The notes below the pieces were generated by a model that was given only the letters and a program-made list of their open reading frames with translations, was not told the DNA's origin and searched no databases. A stretch of 64,000 nt of DNA from Tenderia sp965602225. Its GTDB lineage: Bacteria > Pseudomonadota > Gammaproteobacteria > Tenderiales > Tenderiaceae. The number at the start of each line of letters is the position of its first letter. The stretch's first letter is position 1. Both the position numbers and the translations under genes were made by a program. This document shows positions 33,796 to 41,330 of the stretch, piece after piece. Where the stretch lies: NCBI GenBank assembly GCA_965602225.1, contig CBFCYE010000013.1:1-64000 (forward strand). The letters are read 5' to 3'.

Positions 33796-34269
33796 TTATT
33801 TATTGAGTGCCTTTGCGGCAGTCAAAACGTCTTCTGCGTGGCCATCGACCTTGATCTTGCGCCACTCATGTTGCAGCACTCCCTTGGCATCTATCAGGAA
33901 GGTGCTGCGTTCGATTCCCCTAACCTGTTTGCCGTACATGTTTTTCATTTTGATTACCTCAAACAGGCCGCAGAGTTGTTCTTCTCGGTCTGAGAGTAGA
34001 TCGAAGGGGAGCTCCTGTTTGGCCTTGAAGTTTTCGTGTGATTTTATGCTGTCGCGTGAGACGCCTAAAATAATAGTCTTGGCGCGGGCAAATTTACGGT
34101 GATCATCGCGAAAGGCCTGTCCCTCTTTGGTGCAGCCTGGGGTGCTGTCCTTGGGGTAGAAGTAGATGACAACATTTTTTCCCTTGAGATCAGAAAGCTT
34201 AATGTTCTGGTCGCCTGTTGCTGGCAGCTCAAAGTCGGGTACTTTTTTACCAATTTCAACTGTACTCAT
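33796..34269 (-). CDS. bcp: Thioredoxin-dependent peroxiredoxin, Bcp/PrxQ family
   Basis: Reduces hydrogen peroxide and organic hydroperoxides in the cytoplasm. The 157 residues hold the peroxidatic site YPKDSTPGCTKEGQAFRDD with Cys46 and the conserved Thr43 and Arg. In E. coli Bcp the resolving cysteine is five residues after the peroxidatic one; here that position is Gln51. A third cysteine, Cys100 in REEQLCGLFEV, matches a non-essential Cys of E. coli. The alternative helix-3 cysteine of some PrxQ proteins is also missing (Lys82). The enzyme may therefore work as a one-Cys type. It lies between gcvR and the PhoH gene, on the same strand. Confidence 0.92.
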   Translation of the reverse strand: MSTVEIGKKVPDFELPATGDQNIKLSDLKGKNVVIYFYPKDSTPGCTKEGQAFRDDHRKFARAKTIILGVSRDSIKSHENFKAKQELPFDLLSDREEQLCGLFEVIKMKNMYGKQVRGIERSTFLIDAKGVLQHEWRKIKVDGHAEDVLTAAKALNK

Positions 34270-34298
34270 TTTGAATCTTCCTTCTTTCTTTAATGCGA

Positions 34299-34829
34299 CT
34301 AGCTGCGAGCGGGCTCAATCATGCCATCCATATTCATAGAGTCACAGAAGTCCATATATTGTTCTCTGATCTGGGAAATGGATTGATCAGCCGGTATGTT
34401 GACCGTCATTGTGATAGAAAACATTGCTGTGCCGGTGTGAGCTGCGTTATAGGAATCACTGTTGAGACTCTCGATATTGATGCTGCGGCTGGAAAAGAAC
34501 TCCGTGACCTTGTGGACCAGGCCGGGTTGATCCATTGCCAGGGCATCGACATGGTAATTGAGCAGGTTGCCCTGTTGCGAACGTGGTTCAGTGCGCTTGA
34601 GGGTGATGCTTAAGCCTAGTGAGTCGCCTAGTTTGGGAAGTATCTCTTCAATCTTGGCAATGGAGCTCCAATTGCCGGTTAGCAACAGGATCAGGGCAAA
34701 TTCACCGCCGAGGATGCTCATACGGCTATCAGCAACATTGCAGCCAGACTCGAGGATGTGTTTGGTAAGGTCGTTGATGATGCCGGGACGGTCGTCGCCA
34801 ACTGCGGTAATTACTAGTTGTTTTGACAT
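34299..34829 (-). CDS. gcvR: GcvR-like tandem ACT-domain regulator
   Basis: Protein of 176 residues with two ACT domains (about 4-75 and 92-170). The first begins LVITAVGDDRPGIINDLTKH and the second has DALAMDQPGLVHKVTEFFSS, both ligand-binding ACT signatures. In E. coli GcvR inhibits GcvA and thereby represses the glycine cleavage operon when glycine is low. Position next to bcp and divergent from dapA is a familiar gammaproteobacterial arrangement. No DNA-binding domain is seen, in keeping with action through a partner protein, which is not in the window. Confidence 0.88.
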   Translation of the reverse strand: MSKQLVITAVGDDRPGIINDLTKHILESGCNVADSRMSILGGEFALILLLTGNWSSIAKIEEILPKLGDSLGLSITLKRTEPRSQQGNLLNYHVDALAMDQPGLVHKVTEFFSSRSINIESLNSDSYNAAHTGTAMFSITMTVNIPADQSISQIREQYMDFCDSMNMDGMIEPARS

Positions 34830-34920
34830 AGGATATGACTACTTTCAATGATTAATTTACAAGCTAAAAATAATCATACGCCAGATTGCCAGAGGGGGGA
34901 ACGGGCTTGTCTTATGTCCT

Positions 34921-34946
34921 GCCCAGAAGTACCATGGGCGTTTTTT
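34921..34946 (+). terminator. Terminator-like hairpin ahead of dapA
   Basis: GCCCA (34921-34925) pairs with TGGGC (34935-34939) around a 9-nt loop, then G and TTTTTT (34941-34946), ending only 19 nt before the dapA ATG. It lies in the 136-nt gap between divergent gcvR and dapA, where no upstream plus-strand gene needs terminating, so it may act as an attenuator of dapA. The stem is only 5 bp. Confidence 0.45.
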
Positions 34947-34965
34947 GTAGTGCGGAGAACTGTCT

Positions 34966-35841
34966 ATGTTTCACGGCAGCATGGTGGCCCTGGTAACACC
35001 TATGCAGGACGATGGCAGCCTTGATTTTGAGGCCCTTGAGCGCCTGGTGGAATTCCATGTTGAGAACAGCACTGATGCCATTGTTTCAGTGGGTACAACG
35101 GGTGAATCACCAACACTAAATGATAAAGACCACTGTACTGTGATCCGCAAGACGGTGGATCTGGTGCGTGGCCGTATGCCCGTAATTGCCGGTACCGGCT
35201 CAAACTGCACTCGTGAAGCCATTGATCTGACCATGGCGGCAATGGAAGCCGGCGCTGATGCCAGCCTGCTAGTGACACCTTATTATAATAAGCCGACCCA
35301 GGAAGGTCTGTATCTGCACTACAAGGCCGTCGCCGAAGCGGTGGCCATGCCGCAGATTCTCTACAATGTCCCGGGTCGTACTGCCTGTGACCTGTTGCCA
35401 GAGACGGTTGAACGCCTGTCCAAAATCTCTAATATCGTTGGCATCAAAGAGGCGACTGGTGACTTGCAGCGCGCCCAGGAGATTCTTGATGCCTGTGGTG
35501 ACAGTCTTGATATCTATGGTGGTGATGACGCCACTGCCCGTGAGTTGATGTTGATGGGCGGTAAGGGGGTGATATCGGTCACCTCAAATGTTGCTCCGCG
35601 CGCCATGCACGAGATGTGTGCTGCGGCGATTGCTGGTGAGCGTGAAAAGGCTGAAGCCTTGGATGCGCCGCTGGCTGGCTTGCATGAATATTTATTCCTC
35701 GAGGCCAATCCGATCCCGGTTAAATGGGCGATGGCCGAGATGGGACTGATGGGCTATGGCATTCGCCTACCGCTGACCAAATTGTCTGAACAGCATCACG
35801 AAATCCTGCGTGAGGCCATGCGCCAGGCTGGAGCTATTTAA
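34966..35841 (+). CDS. dapA: 4-hydroxy-tetrahydrodipicolinate synthase
   Basis: Condenses pyruvate with aspartate semialdehyde, the first committed step to diaminopimelate and lysine. The 291 residues begin MFHGSMVALVTPMQDDGSLD. The Schiff-base Lys161 is in VGIKEATGD and Tyr133 in LYNVPGRT; SVGTTGESPTL near residue 43 supplies the Thr-Thr pair of the proton relay. CGGAG precedes the ATG by about 8 nt. It starts a plus-strand set with the short BamC-like lipoprotein (5-nt gap) and the MBL-fold gene (5-nt gap), so these are probably co-transcribed. Confidence 0.98.
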   Translation: MFHGSMVALVTPMQDDGSLDFEALERLVEFHVENSTDAIVSVGTTGESPTLNDKDHCTVIRKTVDLVRGRMPVIAGTGSNCTREAIDLTMAAMEAGADASLLVTPYYNKPTQEGLYLHYKAVAEAVAMPQILYNVPGRTACDLLPETVERLSKISNIVGIKEATGDLQRAQEILDACGDSLDIYGGDDATARELMLMGGKGVISVTSNVAPRAMHEMCAAAIAGEREKAEALDAPLAGLHEYLFLEANPIPVKWAMAEMGLMGYGIRLPLTKLSEQHHEILREAMRQAGAI

Positions 35842-35846
35842 TCCTT

Positions 35847-36122
35847 ATGATGTTAAATCAATCTAAGATCGGCATGGCGGTGTTGCTATCAGTTGCGCTG
35901 TTATCGCTGGGCTGTAGCGTGGCGGAAGAAAAACGCCAACTCTATCGCCAGAGCCAGATTGTTGAACCACTGAAAATCCCCGCCGGCCTGCAACAGCCGC
36001 AGGGTAAAGACATGTTGCCAGTGCTTCAGGTCGAGACCTTGGAACCGCTTGATATTACTCCTCCCGTTAATCTGCCCGAGGAGTTGTTGACGACACCACA
36101 GGGCGCTGATCAGGCCGAATAA
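35847..36122 (+). CDS. Very short BamC-like lipoprotein
   Basis: A 91-residue lipoprotein with an N-terminal signal and lipobox LLSLGC (Cys about 23), so likely lipid-anchored to the outer membrane. The mature part, with YRQSQIVEPLKIPAGL and EPLDITPPVNLP, resembles the unstructured N-terminal part of BamC, which in E. coli binds BamD of the outer-membrane assembly complex; E. coli BamC has about 344 residues, and both helix-grip domains are absent here. The place after dapA and ahead of purC is exactly that of bamC in enterics. The relation is inferred from location, lipobox and short motifs. An ATG one codon later (35850) is an equal start choice. Confidence 0.65.
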   Translation: MMLNQSKIGMAVLLSVALLSLGCSVAEEKRQLYRQSQIVEPLKIPAGLQQPQGKDMLPVLQVETLEPLDITPPVNLPEELLTTPQGADQAE

Positions 36123-36127
36123 TCGCT

Positions 36128-36889
36128 ATGCGATTTGCCTCAATTGGCAGCGGTAGTCGTGGTAATGGCACCCTTGTTGAAGTTGATGACACCCTGGTGT
36201 TGCTGGATTGTGGTTTCCCCATCGTCCAAGTGGAACAGCGCATGGCGCGGCTGGGTATGACCCCTGCGGATCTGAGTGCCATTGTTGTCACCCATGAACA
36301 TGGCGATCACATCAAGGGTGTTGGGCCGTTGGCTCGGCGCTACAACCTTCCTGTATGGATGACACCCGGCACGGCCCGACATCAACGTCTTGGCAAGTTG
36401 CCCGAGCTGTGTTTATTCAATAGCCACGCAGCGTTTGCCATCGATGCTCTGGAATTAATACCCTATCCGGTGCCGCATGATGCCATGGAGCCGGCTCAGT
36501 TTGTGTTTAGTGATGGTGCCCGCCGTTTCGGTGTGCTCACCGACGTTGGCTGCTGGACCCCCCATATCGAACAACAACTAAGTGGCTGTGATGCCTTGCT
36601 GCTGGAGTGTAATCATGATGTGGAAATGCTGCAGCGGGGTAGTTATCCGCCATCCTTGAAACGGCGTGTCGGTGGACGGCAGGGCCACCTGAGCAATGCC
36701 CAATCAGCTGAGTTGCTGGGGCGCTTGGACAATAGCAAACTACAGCATCTGGTGATGGCCCACCTGAGCGAGGAAAATAATCAGCCTCAGCTGGCGCAAC
36801 AGGCCCTGGCGGATGTGCTGGGCTGTGAAACGGATTGGATAGGCATTGCCGAACAGGATGCAGGCCTGGAATGGCGTGAAGTAGTATAA
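36128..36889 (+). CDS. MBL-fold metallohydrolase, YycJ/WalJ type
   Basis: A 253-residue cytoplasmic protein of the metallo-beta-lactamase fold. It begins MRFASIGSGSRGNGTLVEVD, then has the metal motif VVTHEHGDHIKG (HxHxDH) near residue 55, DVGCWTP near 137, LLLECNHDVEML near 157 and a final histidine in LVMAHLSEENN near 217. These blocks match the YycJ/WalJ group, which are 5'-3' exonuclease-like enzymes in Gram-positives; the substrate here is not known. Its stop codon TAA (36887-36889) touches the left end of a 22-bp inverted repeat. It probably belongs to the dapA transcript. Confidence 0.88.
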   Translation: MRFASIGSGSRGNGTLVEVDDTLVLLDCGFPIVQVEQRMARLGMTPADLSAIVVTHEHGDHIKGVGPLARRYNLPVWMTPGTARHQRLGKLPELCLFNSHAAFAIDALELIPYPVPHDAMEPAQFVFSDGARRFGVLTDVGCWTPHIEQQLSGCDALLLECNHDVEMLQRGSYPPSLKRRVGGRQGHLSNAQSAELLGRLDNSKLQHLVMAHLSEENNQPQLAQQALADVLGCETDWIGIAEQDAGLEWREVV

Positions 36890-37132
36890 TTCCAGACTCA
36901 GCAGTTGAACGCTCCTGGGTGCTTGTGATTTGTTTTTCTTGTGTCGGAGATTGTGAGAAAATTGCTCGCTGCTGAAGGCTAAGCCGCTCCATGATACATA
37001 GCACGCCATCTTGCACCGTCTGACTATGCAAAACCATTCGCCAATAGAATGACCATTGGCCTCATGATTTTGCTACGTTATTCGGCACAATCTGACGCAC
37101 TCTGTATCATGTTCAACTGCTGAGTCTGGAAT
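36889..37132. mobile_element. Putative 244-bp miniature inverted-repeat element
   Basis: The segment is bounded by perfect 22-bp inverted repeats: 36889-36910 (starting ATTCCAGACTCAG) and 37111-37132 (ending CTGAGTCTGGAAT). Inside, ATGATACA (36991-36998) pairs with TGTATCAT (37103-37110), and GTGTCGGAGATTGTGAG near 36943 is an imperfect inverse of the stretch near 37082-37100. No coding frame inside looks real. The size, perfect termini and lack of genes suit a MITE mobilised in trans. No obvious target duplication is seen, so a long paired RNA structure between the MBL gene and purC is the alternative. Confidence 0.6.
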
Positions 37133-37164
37133 GTGCCGCATTATTATTAAGAGGTTTTAGGACA

Positions 37165-37878
37165 ATGGAAAAACGCGAAGAACTCTATGCCGGTAAGGCC
37201 AAATCTGTTTATTTGACCGATGATCCGGATCGCCTGATTCTGGAGTTCCGCGATGATACCTCGGCCTTTGATGGCGAAAAGGTTGAGCAGCTGGCGCGCA
37301 AGGGCATGGTCAACAACCACTTCAATGTCTTTATCATGAATAAACTGGCCGAAGCCGGTATTCCTGTACACGTTGAAAAACTGCTGTCGGATAAAGAGGT
37401 GGTGGTCAAAAAACTCGACATGATGCCGGTCGAGTGTGTGGTGCGTAACATCGCTGCCGGCAGCATCTGTCGACGCCTGGGTGTGGAAGAGGGGCTGGAT
37501 CTGAATCCGCCAACCTACGAACTGTTTCTAAAAAATGATGCCCTGCATGACCCCATGATCAACGAATCACATGTGGAAACCTTTGGCTGGGCCAAATCGG
37601 ATGATTTGGCGAAAATGAAACAGCTGACCTATCAGGTCAACGATGTACTGAAAAAGCTGTTCGCCGATGCCGGTATGTTGCTGGTGGATTACAAGCTGGA
37701 ATTCGGCCTGTTTCATGGTGAGGTGGTGCTGGGTGATGAATTCAGTCCGGATGGCTGCCGTCTCTGGGATGCCGAGACACGTGAAAAGCTGGACAAGGAC
37801 CGTTTCCGCCAAGGCCTGGGTGGCGTGGTTGAGGCCTATGAAGAGGTGGCCAAACGACTGGGGATGGCGTTGCCTTAG
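37165..37878 (+). CDS. purC: Phosphoribosylaminoimidazole-succinocarboxamide synthase
   Basis: Joins aspartate to CAIR with ATP to give SAICAR in purine synthesis. The 237 residues (E. coli 237) begin MEKREELYAGKAKSVYLTDD, with the ATP-site segments and VECVVRNIAAGSICRRLGVE near residue 92 and LVDYKLEFGLFHGEVVLGDE near 173. AGGA lies 8 nt before the ATG. It is a single gene between the inverted-repeat element and a strong terminator. No PurR-like operator was recognised upstream. Another gene of the pathway, purL, is at 49964. Confidence 0.98.
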   Translation: MEKREELYAGKAKSVYLTDDPDRLILEFRDDTSAFDGEKVEQLARKGMVNNHFNVFIMNKLAEAGIPVHVEKLLSDKEVVVKKLDMMPVECVVRNIAAGSICRRLGVEEGLDLNPPTYELFLKNDALHDPMINESHVETFGWAKSDDLAKMKQLTYQVNDVLKKLFADAGMLLVDYKLEFGLFHGEVVLGDEFSPDGCRLWDAETREKLDKDRFRQGLGGVVEAYEEVAKRLGMALP

Positions 37879-37901
37879 CTGATCAGGGTGTTTGCTGCTT
37901 T

Positions 37902-37931
37902 AAAAGGCCGTTCATACGAACGGCCTTTTTT
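37902..37931 (+). terminator. Intrinsic terminator after purC
   Basis: AAAAGGCCGTTC (37902-37913), loop ATAC, GAACGGCCTTTT (37918-37929) and two more Ts, a perfect 12-bp stem 24 nt after the purC stop. The flanking A and T runs make it usable on either strand. Confidence 0.95.
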
Positions 37932-38493
37932 ATTTATTAGCCACGTTTAGAAAAAAGAGTCATTGCCTGGCTGAATAGTCCCCTTGCCGCTACTCGCCAT
38001 TGTCGCAATCGCCTAATCTCTGGCACCCATAGCACCACATTTGTGACAAAAACCAACCGCTGAGCCAGTTCAACTGATTGATATCGCTGACTTGTTTCTG
38101 CGCGGTACGCCACTAACACGTTTGCTGTTAAAGCTGGCTACGCGTAAGAGCTTAACTTAAAACACCTGCTTATCTTTGTGCTTTAGATTTCTTCCCGAAA
38201 TGTAATGCTGGTTTTGTCGACCAGTTCACAGTCCTTTGTATCTGATTGATTACCTTTTAAATTTTTTTGCCAGTCTATTTATCTGTTTTTCATATTGTTT
38301 TATAAGGCTTTTTTATAAAAGGTTTTTTGGCTGTTTTACTTAAAGAGTTTTAGTTCCTGTCGATATAGTTCTTACGAAGTTTGTAGATTTGACGTCTGAG
38401 TGCGCCATGGATAGGTAAATACTCAAAGGTTTGCGGTAGAGCTGGATGCGTCATTCCGTAGAGTTTTTTAAGATATTCTATTCAGGAGCACTC
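37932..38493. other. 562-nt stretch without a supported gene
   Basis: No convincing coding region on either strand. A minus-strand frame of 60 codons at 37937-38119 has a GTG start, no Shine-Dalgarno and no recognisable product. From about 38240 to 38350 the sequence is very T-rich and holds an inverted repeat TTTTATAA (38298-38305)/TTATAAAA (38313-38320). The last part must carry the promoter and leader of the lipoprotein gene; a TTGACG at 38389-38394 could be a -35 box, but no good -10 lies at the right spacing. AGGAG (38484-38488) serves the next gene. Confidence 0.6.
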
Positions 38494-41253
38494 ATGAACA
38501 AACGATTTTTACTAAGCAGTGTCGCTGCTGCGGTTGCCTTGGCCCTGGCGGGTTGTGGCGGTGGTGGCGCGTCTTCTTCAAGCTCAAGCTCCGGTTTGAC
38601 CAATTCCTCAGGTGAAACCCTTTCTGCCGTTACCACGGGTTTCAGCCTGCCGTCAGAGATATCAGCAGTGCCAGCCAATACCACCAACAATGCAGCCTCA
38701 TTGAAAAGTTTTCATGGGGCCTTGCGCTCATTTAGTCGAGCAGCAGGCGCTCTGAGTTCGACTTCAGATTACGGCAAGGCTCAAACCAAAAAGTTTGTTG
38801 AAGAGCGCGCCTTGGAACAGTTCGAAATAATCGAGGAAGTATTGGGCGCAGTCGCTCAGACCAACTATGCTGAGCCAGCAGTTATTAATCAAGGTGCTTA
38901 TACGGCTATGGTGGCTTGGACTGATGACCAGGATGGCCGTGAAGTAAAAACTCTCGAACCGTGGGTGGTTGATTCTCGCATGATTCTTGTAAATGGCGCG
39001 GATGTTAATAAGGTCTTGGCATGGATTGAAGAACCTGATCATCAAAATCCGGGCCAGACACAGCTCGTAAAAGCCGAATTCTTGATTTACCAAGCAGCTA
39101 CTACCAATGCAGATGGCTCTTTTTCTGACTATGGAATATGGGACTTGAATGTCAGTTTTAATGATTCAGTCAATAACTTTTTTGCAGCCTCATCCACCAT
39201 TGATGGAACTGTGAATACAATTAAATTGCATGAAAAAGGTATGGGTGAATATGATGGCGAGATGAAGGGAGTTTTAGTGCGCTCAGGTGCTTCAGGCCAC
39301 GGTAAAGTCTCTTATCCTGATTATGAGTCTTGCTGGACAGGCGGTAGTAATGGCTGTGATGAAAATAATCCGCCACCAGTAAAAGAGGCGCAATACGCCT
39401 ATAATGCAGCCTATCTCGCCGTTGATGATGACACTGCAAATGGTGTCGGTGATGCTGTATATAAAGACCGTGATCTAGCCAATGCCGTAGAAATGACTCA
39501 TCGTTACGGCCTGTTTTATGATGAGGCTCCAATTCCTAACGGTGTTGCTGCTGGTGATGATGTGGAGAAACACACTTCATTCGGTTTTCCAGTCAAGTTT
39601 GTTGCTAACAGTGTTGGCCAGCACGCCTATTATGGTGCTTGGCAAGGCCGTCATGAACTCTGGAGTGGTAATGAAAATGGTATTGCCGCTGGTACAACAG
39701 TTACACGCGATGACCGTGGCTCTGATGCTCCAGTAGTAACCTATGTTGTTTCTGAAAAATTCAATGGCACTCTGACCAAGCGTGCCTTGGTTGATGGTGC
39801 GTTAGCAGATATTCAGAACATTCCGGTCGAGACCTTTATTAATAAAAATTACGACCTGCGTTGGGATAATGCTGCTGGCAAATGGAAGTTTTGTGAAGGT
39901 TGGCTAGATTGGCAAACATACCCACCAACCTGTAAAAGTTTTGTTGACAATAGCACTCTAGCGGTTTCTGATTTCACTGACTTTGATAGTTTGATCGTTG
40001 CGGCGGGTGATCGTAAACATGTCAATGTTGGTCGTTGGGATAATACTAACAGCGTCAATATTAATTATCTCTACGGTAATCCTGCTGGTGGCAGTGGTGC
40101 TGGCTTCTACGAAGCCGAAGAGGTACAAGGTAATCACGGTCCACAGATACAATTGAAAGATCCACTCCAACTTTATACTCCAGCAGATGGTGACAATCTT
40201 TTTGTGAATGTTGGTGGTTCGATTTACATTGAGTTTGACGGTACATCTTGGGTGCAAAAAACGCTGACCAATTTTGATCAGCAAACCTGGACCCCAACAT
40301 TTGATGATGCTAGTGATATTGCCTTTGAGCCCGAGCTGGGTGGTGAATATTACATCAATAATCAAGGCGCCAGCTTTGTTGTGAAGCGTAAGAATAATAC
40401 TGGCACTGCTGCAGATGATTATGATGTATTTACCGAACTGCAGTCAGCGGCTAACCCTGTCAATGTGTCATCTATTCTGCCAGCGAATACCAGTTATCTG
40501 GCAACGCCATGGCAGCCAGAGTTGCGTTATCAGTTAGTGACCAGTGCAGTTAATGTCAATTATATGAAGCTGGTTTATCTGACTGATGATGAAAATACTC
40601 AGGATGTTGATGAAACAGGTACTGTGTTAACTAGTGGTCAGTGGGGACTGCAACCTTTTAATGTCTCAAACCAAGCACTGCTGGCTGATGGGACTGCGGC
40701 CGACGTAGATGGTTTTGGCATTCTGCAAAGTGGCGATCGACCTGTTGAGTTTAACTGGGAGTATTCAACCGGTGGTTGGGGTTCACAGCAATTCCTTTGC
40801 TCGCCAGATTGTAGTGTGGCAGCAAATTTTCAGCTGCTTGATAACCCAATCATGCTGAGTCCATTTGATATAGATACAGATGGTGACACGGTCAACGATA
40901 AGACTCTGTCTCTGCAGTTTGATGGTTGGATGCATGGTCTGCCTGATATGTATCATGAGCTGGCCAAGAACAACTGGCAGATGACTGCGGATCTTAGTTC
41001 TAAGGTTATCAACATCCCTGCTGGTACAGCAGTAAGTGATGGTACAAATGACTACTACATCAAACCGCTGGAAATTAGTGTGTTCTTAGCTGAAGTGGCA
41101 AGTGGTACCGCTATTGCTAGTGGTCTAGACATTACCTCTGCGGACGATGTTGATCTGGCAACAGTGCCCACCTTTACCGACCATGGCATGTTGGCAAAAC
41201 CAACGGGTACGGAAGTTTTGTACTCAGAAGGTTTATCCGTAGGATCAAATTAA
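38494..41253 (+). CDS. Large lipoprotein of unknown function (919 residues)
   Basis: Not recognised. The N-terminus MNKRFLLSSVAAAVALALAG is a lipoprotein signal ending at the lipobox LAGC, followed by GGGGASSSSSSSG, a flexible linker. The rest is acidic, rich in Asp, Asn, Gly and Thr, without membrane segments, as usual for a surface or periplasmic beta-rich protein. Three close cysteine pairs (SCWTGGSNGC, FCEGWLDWQTYPPTC, LCSPDC) suggest disulphides. DIDTDGDTVND near residue 793 resembles a calcium-binding thrombospondin type 3 motif. ATG 38494 is chosen because AGGAG lies 5 nt upstream and the signal peptide begins there. It stands alone, with a strong terminator behind. A substrate-binding or adhesive role is possible but unproven. 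Confidence 0.85.
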   Translation: MNKRFLLSSVAAAVALALAGCGGGGASSSSSSSGLTNSSGETLSAVTTGFSLPSEISAVPANTTNNAASLKSFHGALRSFSRAAGALSSTSDYGKAQTKKFVEERALEQFEIIEEVLGAVAQTNYAEPAVINQGAYTAMVAWTDDQDGREVKTLEPWVVDSRMILVNGADVNKVLAWIEEPDHQNPGQTQLVKAEFLIYQAATTNADGSFSDYGIWDLNVSFNDSVNNFFAASSTIDGTVNTIKLHEKGMGEYDGEMKGVLVRSGASGHGKVSYPDYESCWTGGSNGCDENNPPPVKEAQYAYNAAYLAVDDDTANGVGDAVYKDRDLANAVEMTHRYGLFYDEAPIPNGVAAGDDVEKHTSFGFPVKFVANSVGQHAYYGAWQGRHELWSGNENGIAAGTTVTRDDRGSDAPVVTYVVSEKFNGTLTKRALVDGALADIQNIPVETFINKNYDLRWDNAAGKWKFCEGWLDWQTYPPTCKSFVDNSTLAVSDFTDFDSLIVAAGDRKHVNVGRWDNTNSVNINYLYGNPAGGSGAGFYEAEEVQGNHGPQIQLKDPLQLYTPADGDNLFVNVGGSIYIEFDGTSWVQKTLTNFDQQTWTPTFDDASDIAFEPELGGEYYINNQGASFVVKRKNNTGTAADDYDVFTELQSAANPVNVSSILPANTSYLATPWQPELRYQLVTSAVNVNYMKLVYLTDDENTQDVDETGTVLTSGQWGLQPFNVSNQALLADGTAADVDGFGILQSGDRPVEFNWEYSTGGWGSQQFLCSPDCSVAANFQLLDNPIMLSPFDIDTDGDTVNDKTLSLQFDGWMHGLPDMYHELAKNNWQMTADLSSKVINIPAGTAVSDGTNDYYIKPLEISVFLAEVASGTAIASGLDITSADDVDLATVPTFTDHGMLAKPTGTEVLYSEGLSVGSN

Positions 41254-41283
41254 TTATTTGCAAATCGAGGTTAGCCCTCGGAT

Positions 41284-41317
41284 AAAAAGCCCCATCCATA
41301 TGGATGGGGCTTTTTTT
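41284..41317. terminator. Bidirectional terminator between convergent genes
   Basis: A near-perfect palindrome: AAAAAGCCCCATCCATA (41284-41300) with its inverse TGGATGGGGC and seven Ts (41311-41317). It lies between the plus-strand lipoprotein gene and the minus-strand nuclease gene, whose stop is at 41331, so it probably terminates both. Confidence 0.95.
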
Positions 41318-41330
41318 ATGGCAGGTACTT

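Noticed and set aside
34856..34884. TTTACA followed by TAATCA as a dapA promoter
   Set aside because: The spacing is only about 9 bp, too short for a sigma70 promoter.
36537..37037. Minus-strand frame of 166 codons across the MBL gene end and the inverted-repeat element
   Set aside because: It runs antisense to a clear gene and into the repeat element; composition is His/Pro-rich shadow sequence with no family likeness.
37937..38119. Minus-strand frame of 60 codons next to the purC terminator
   Set aside because: GTG start without a Shine-Dalgarno, no recognisable domain, and the neighbouring terminator is explained by purC.
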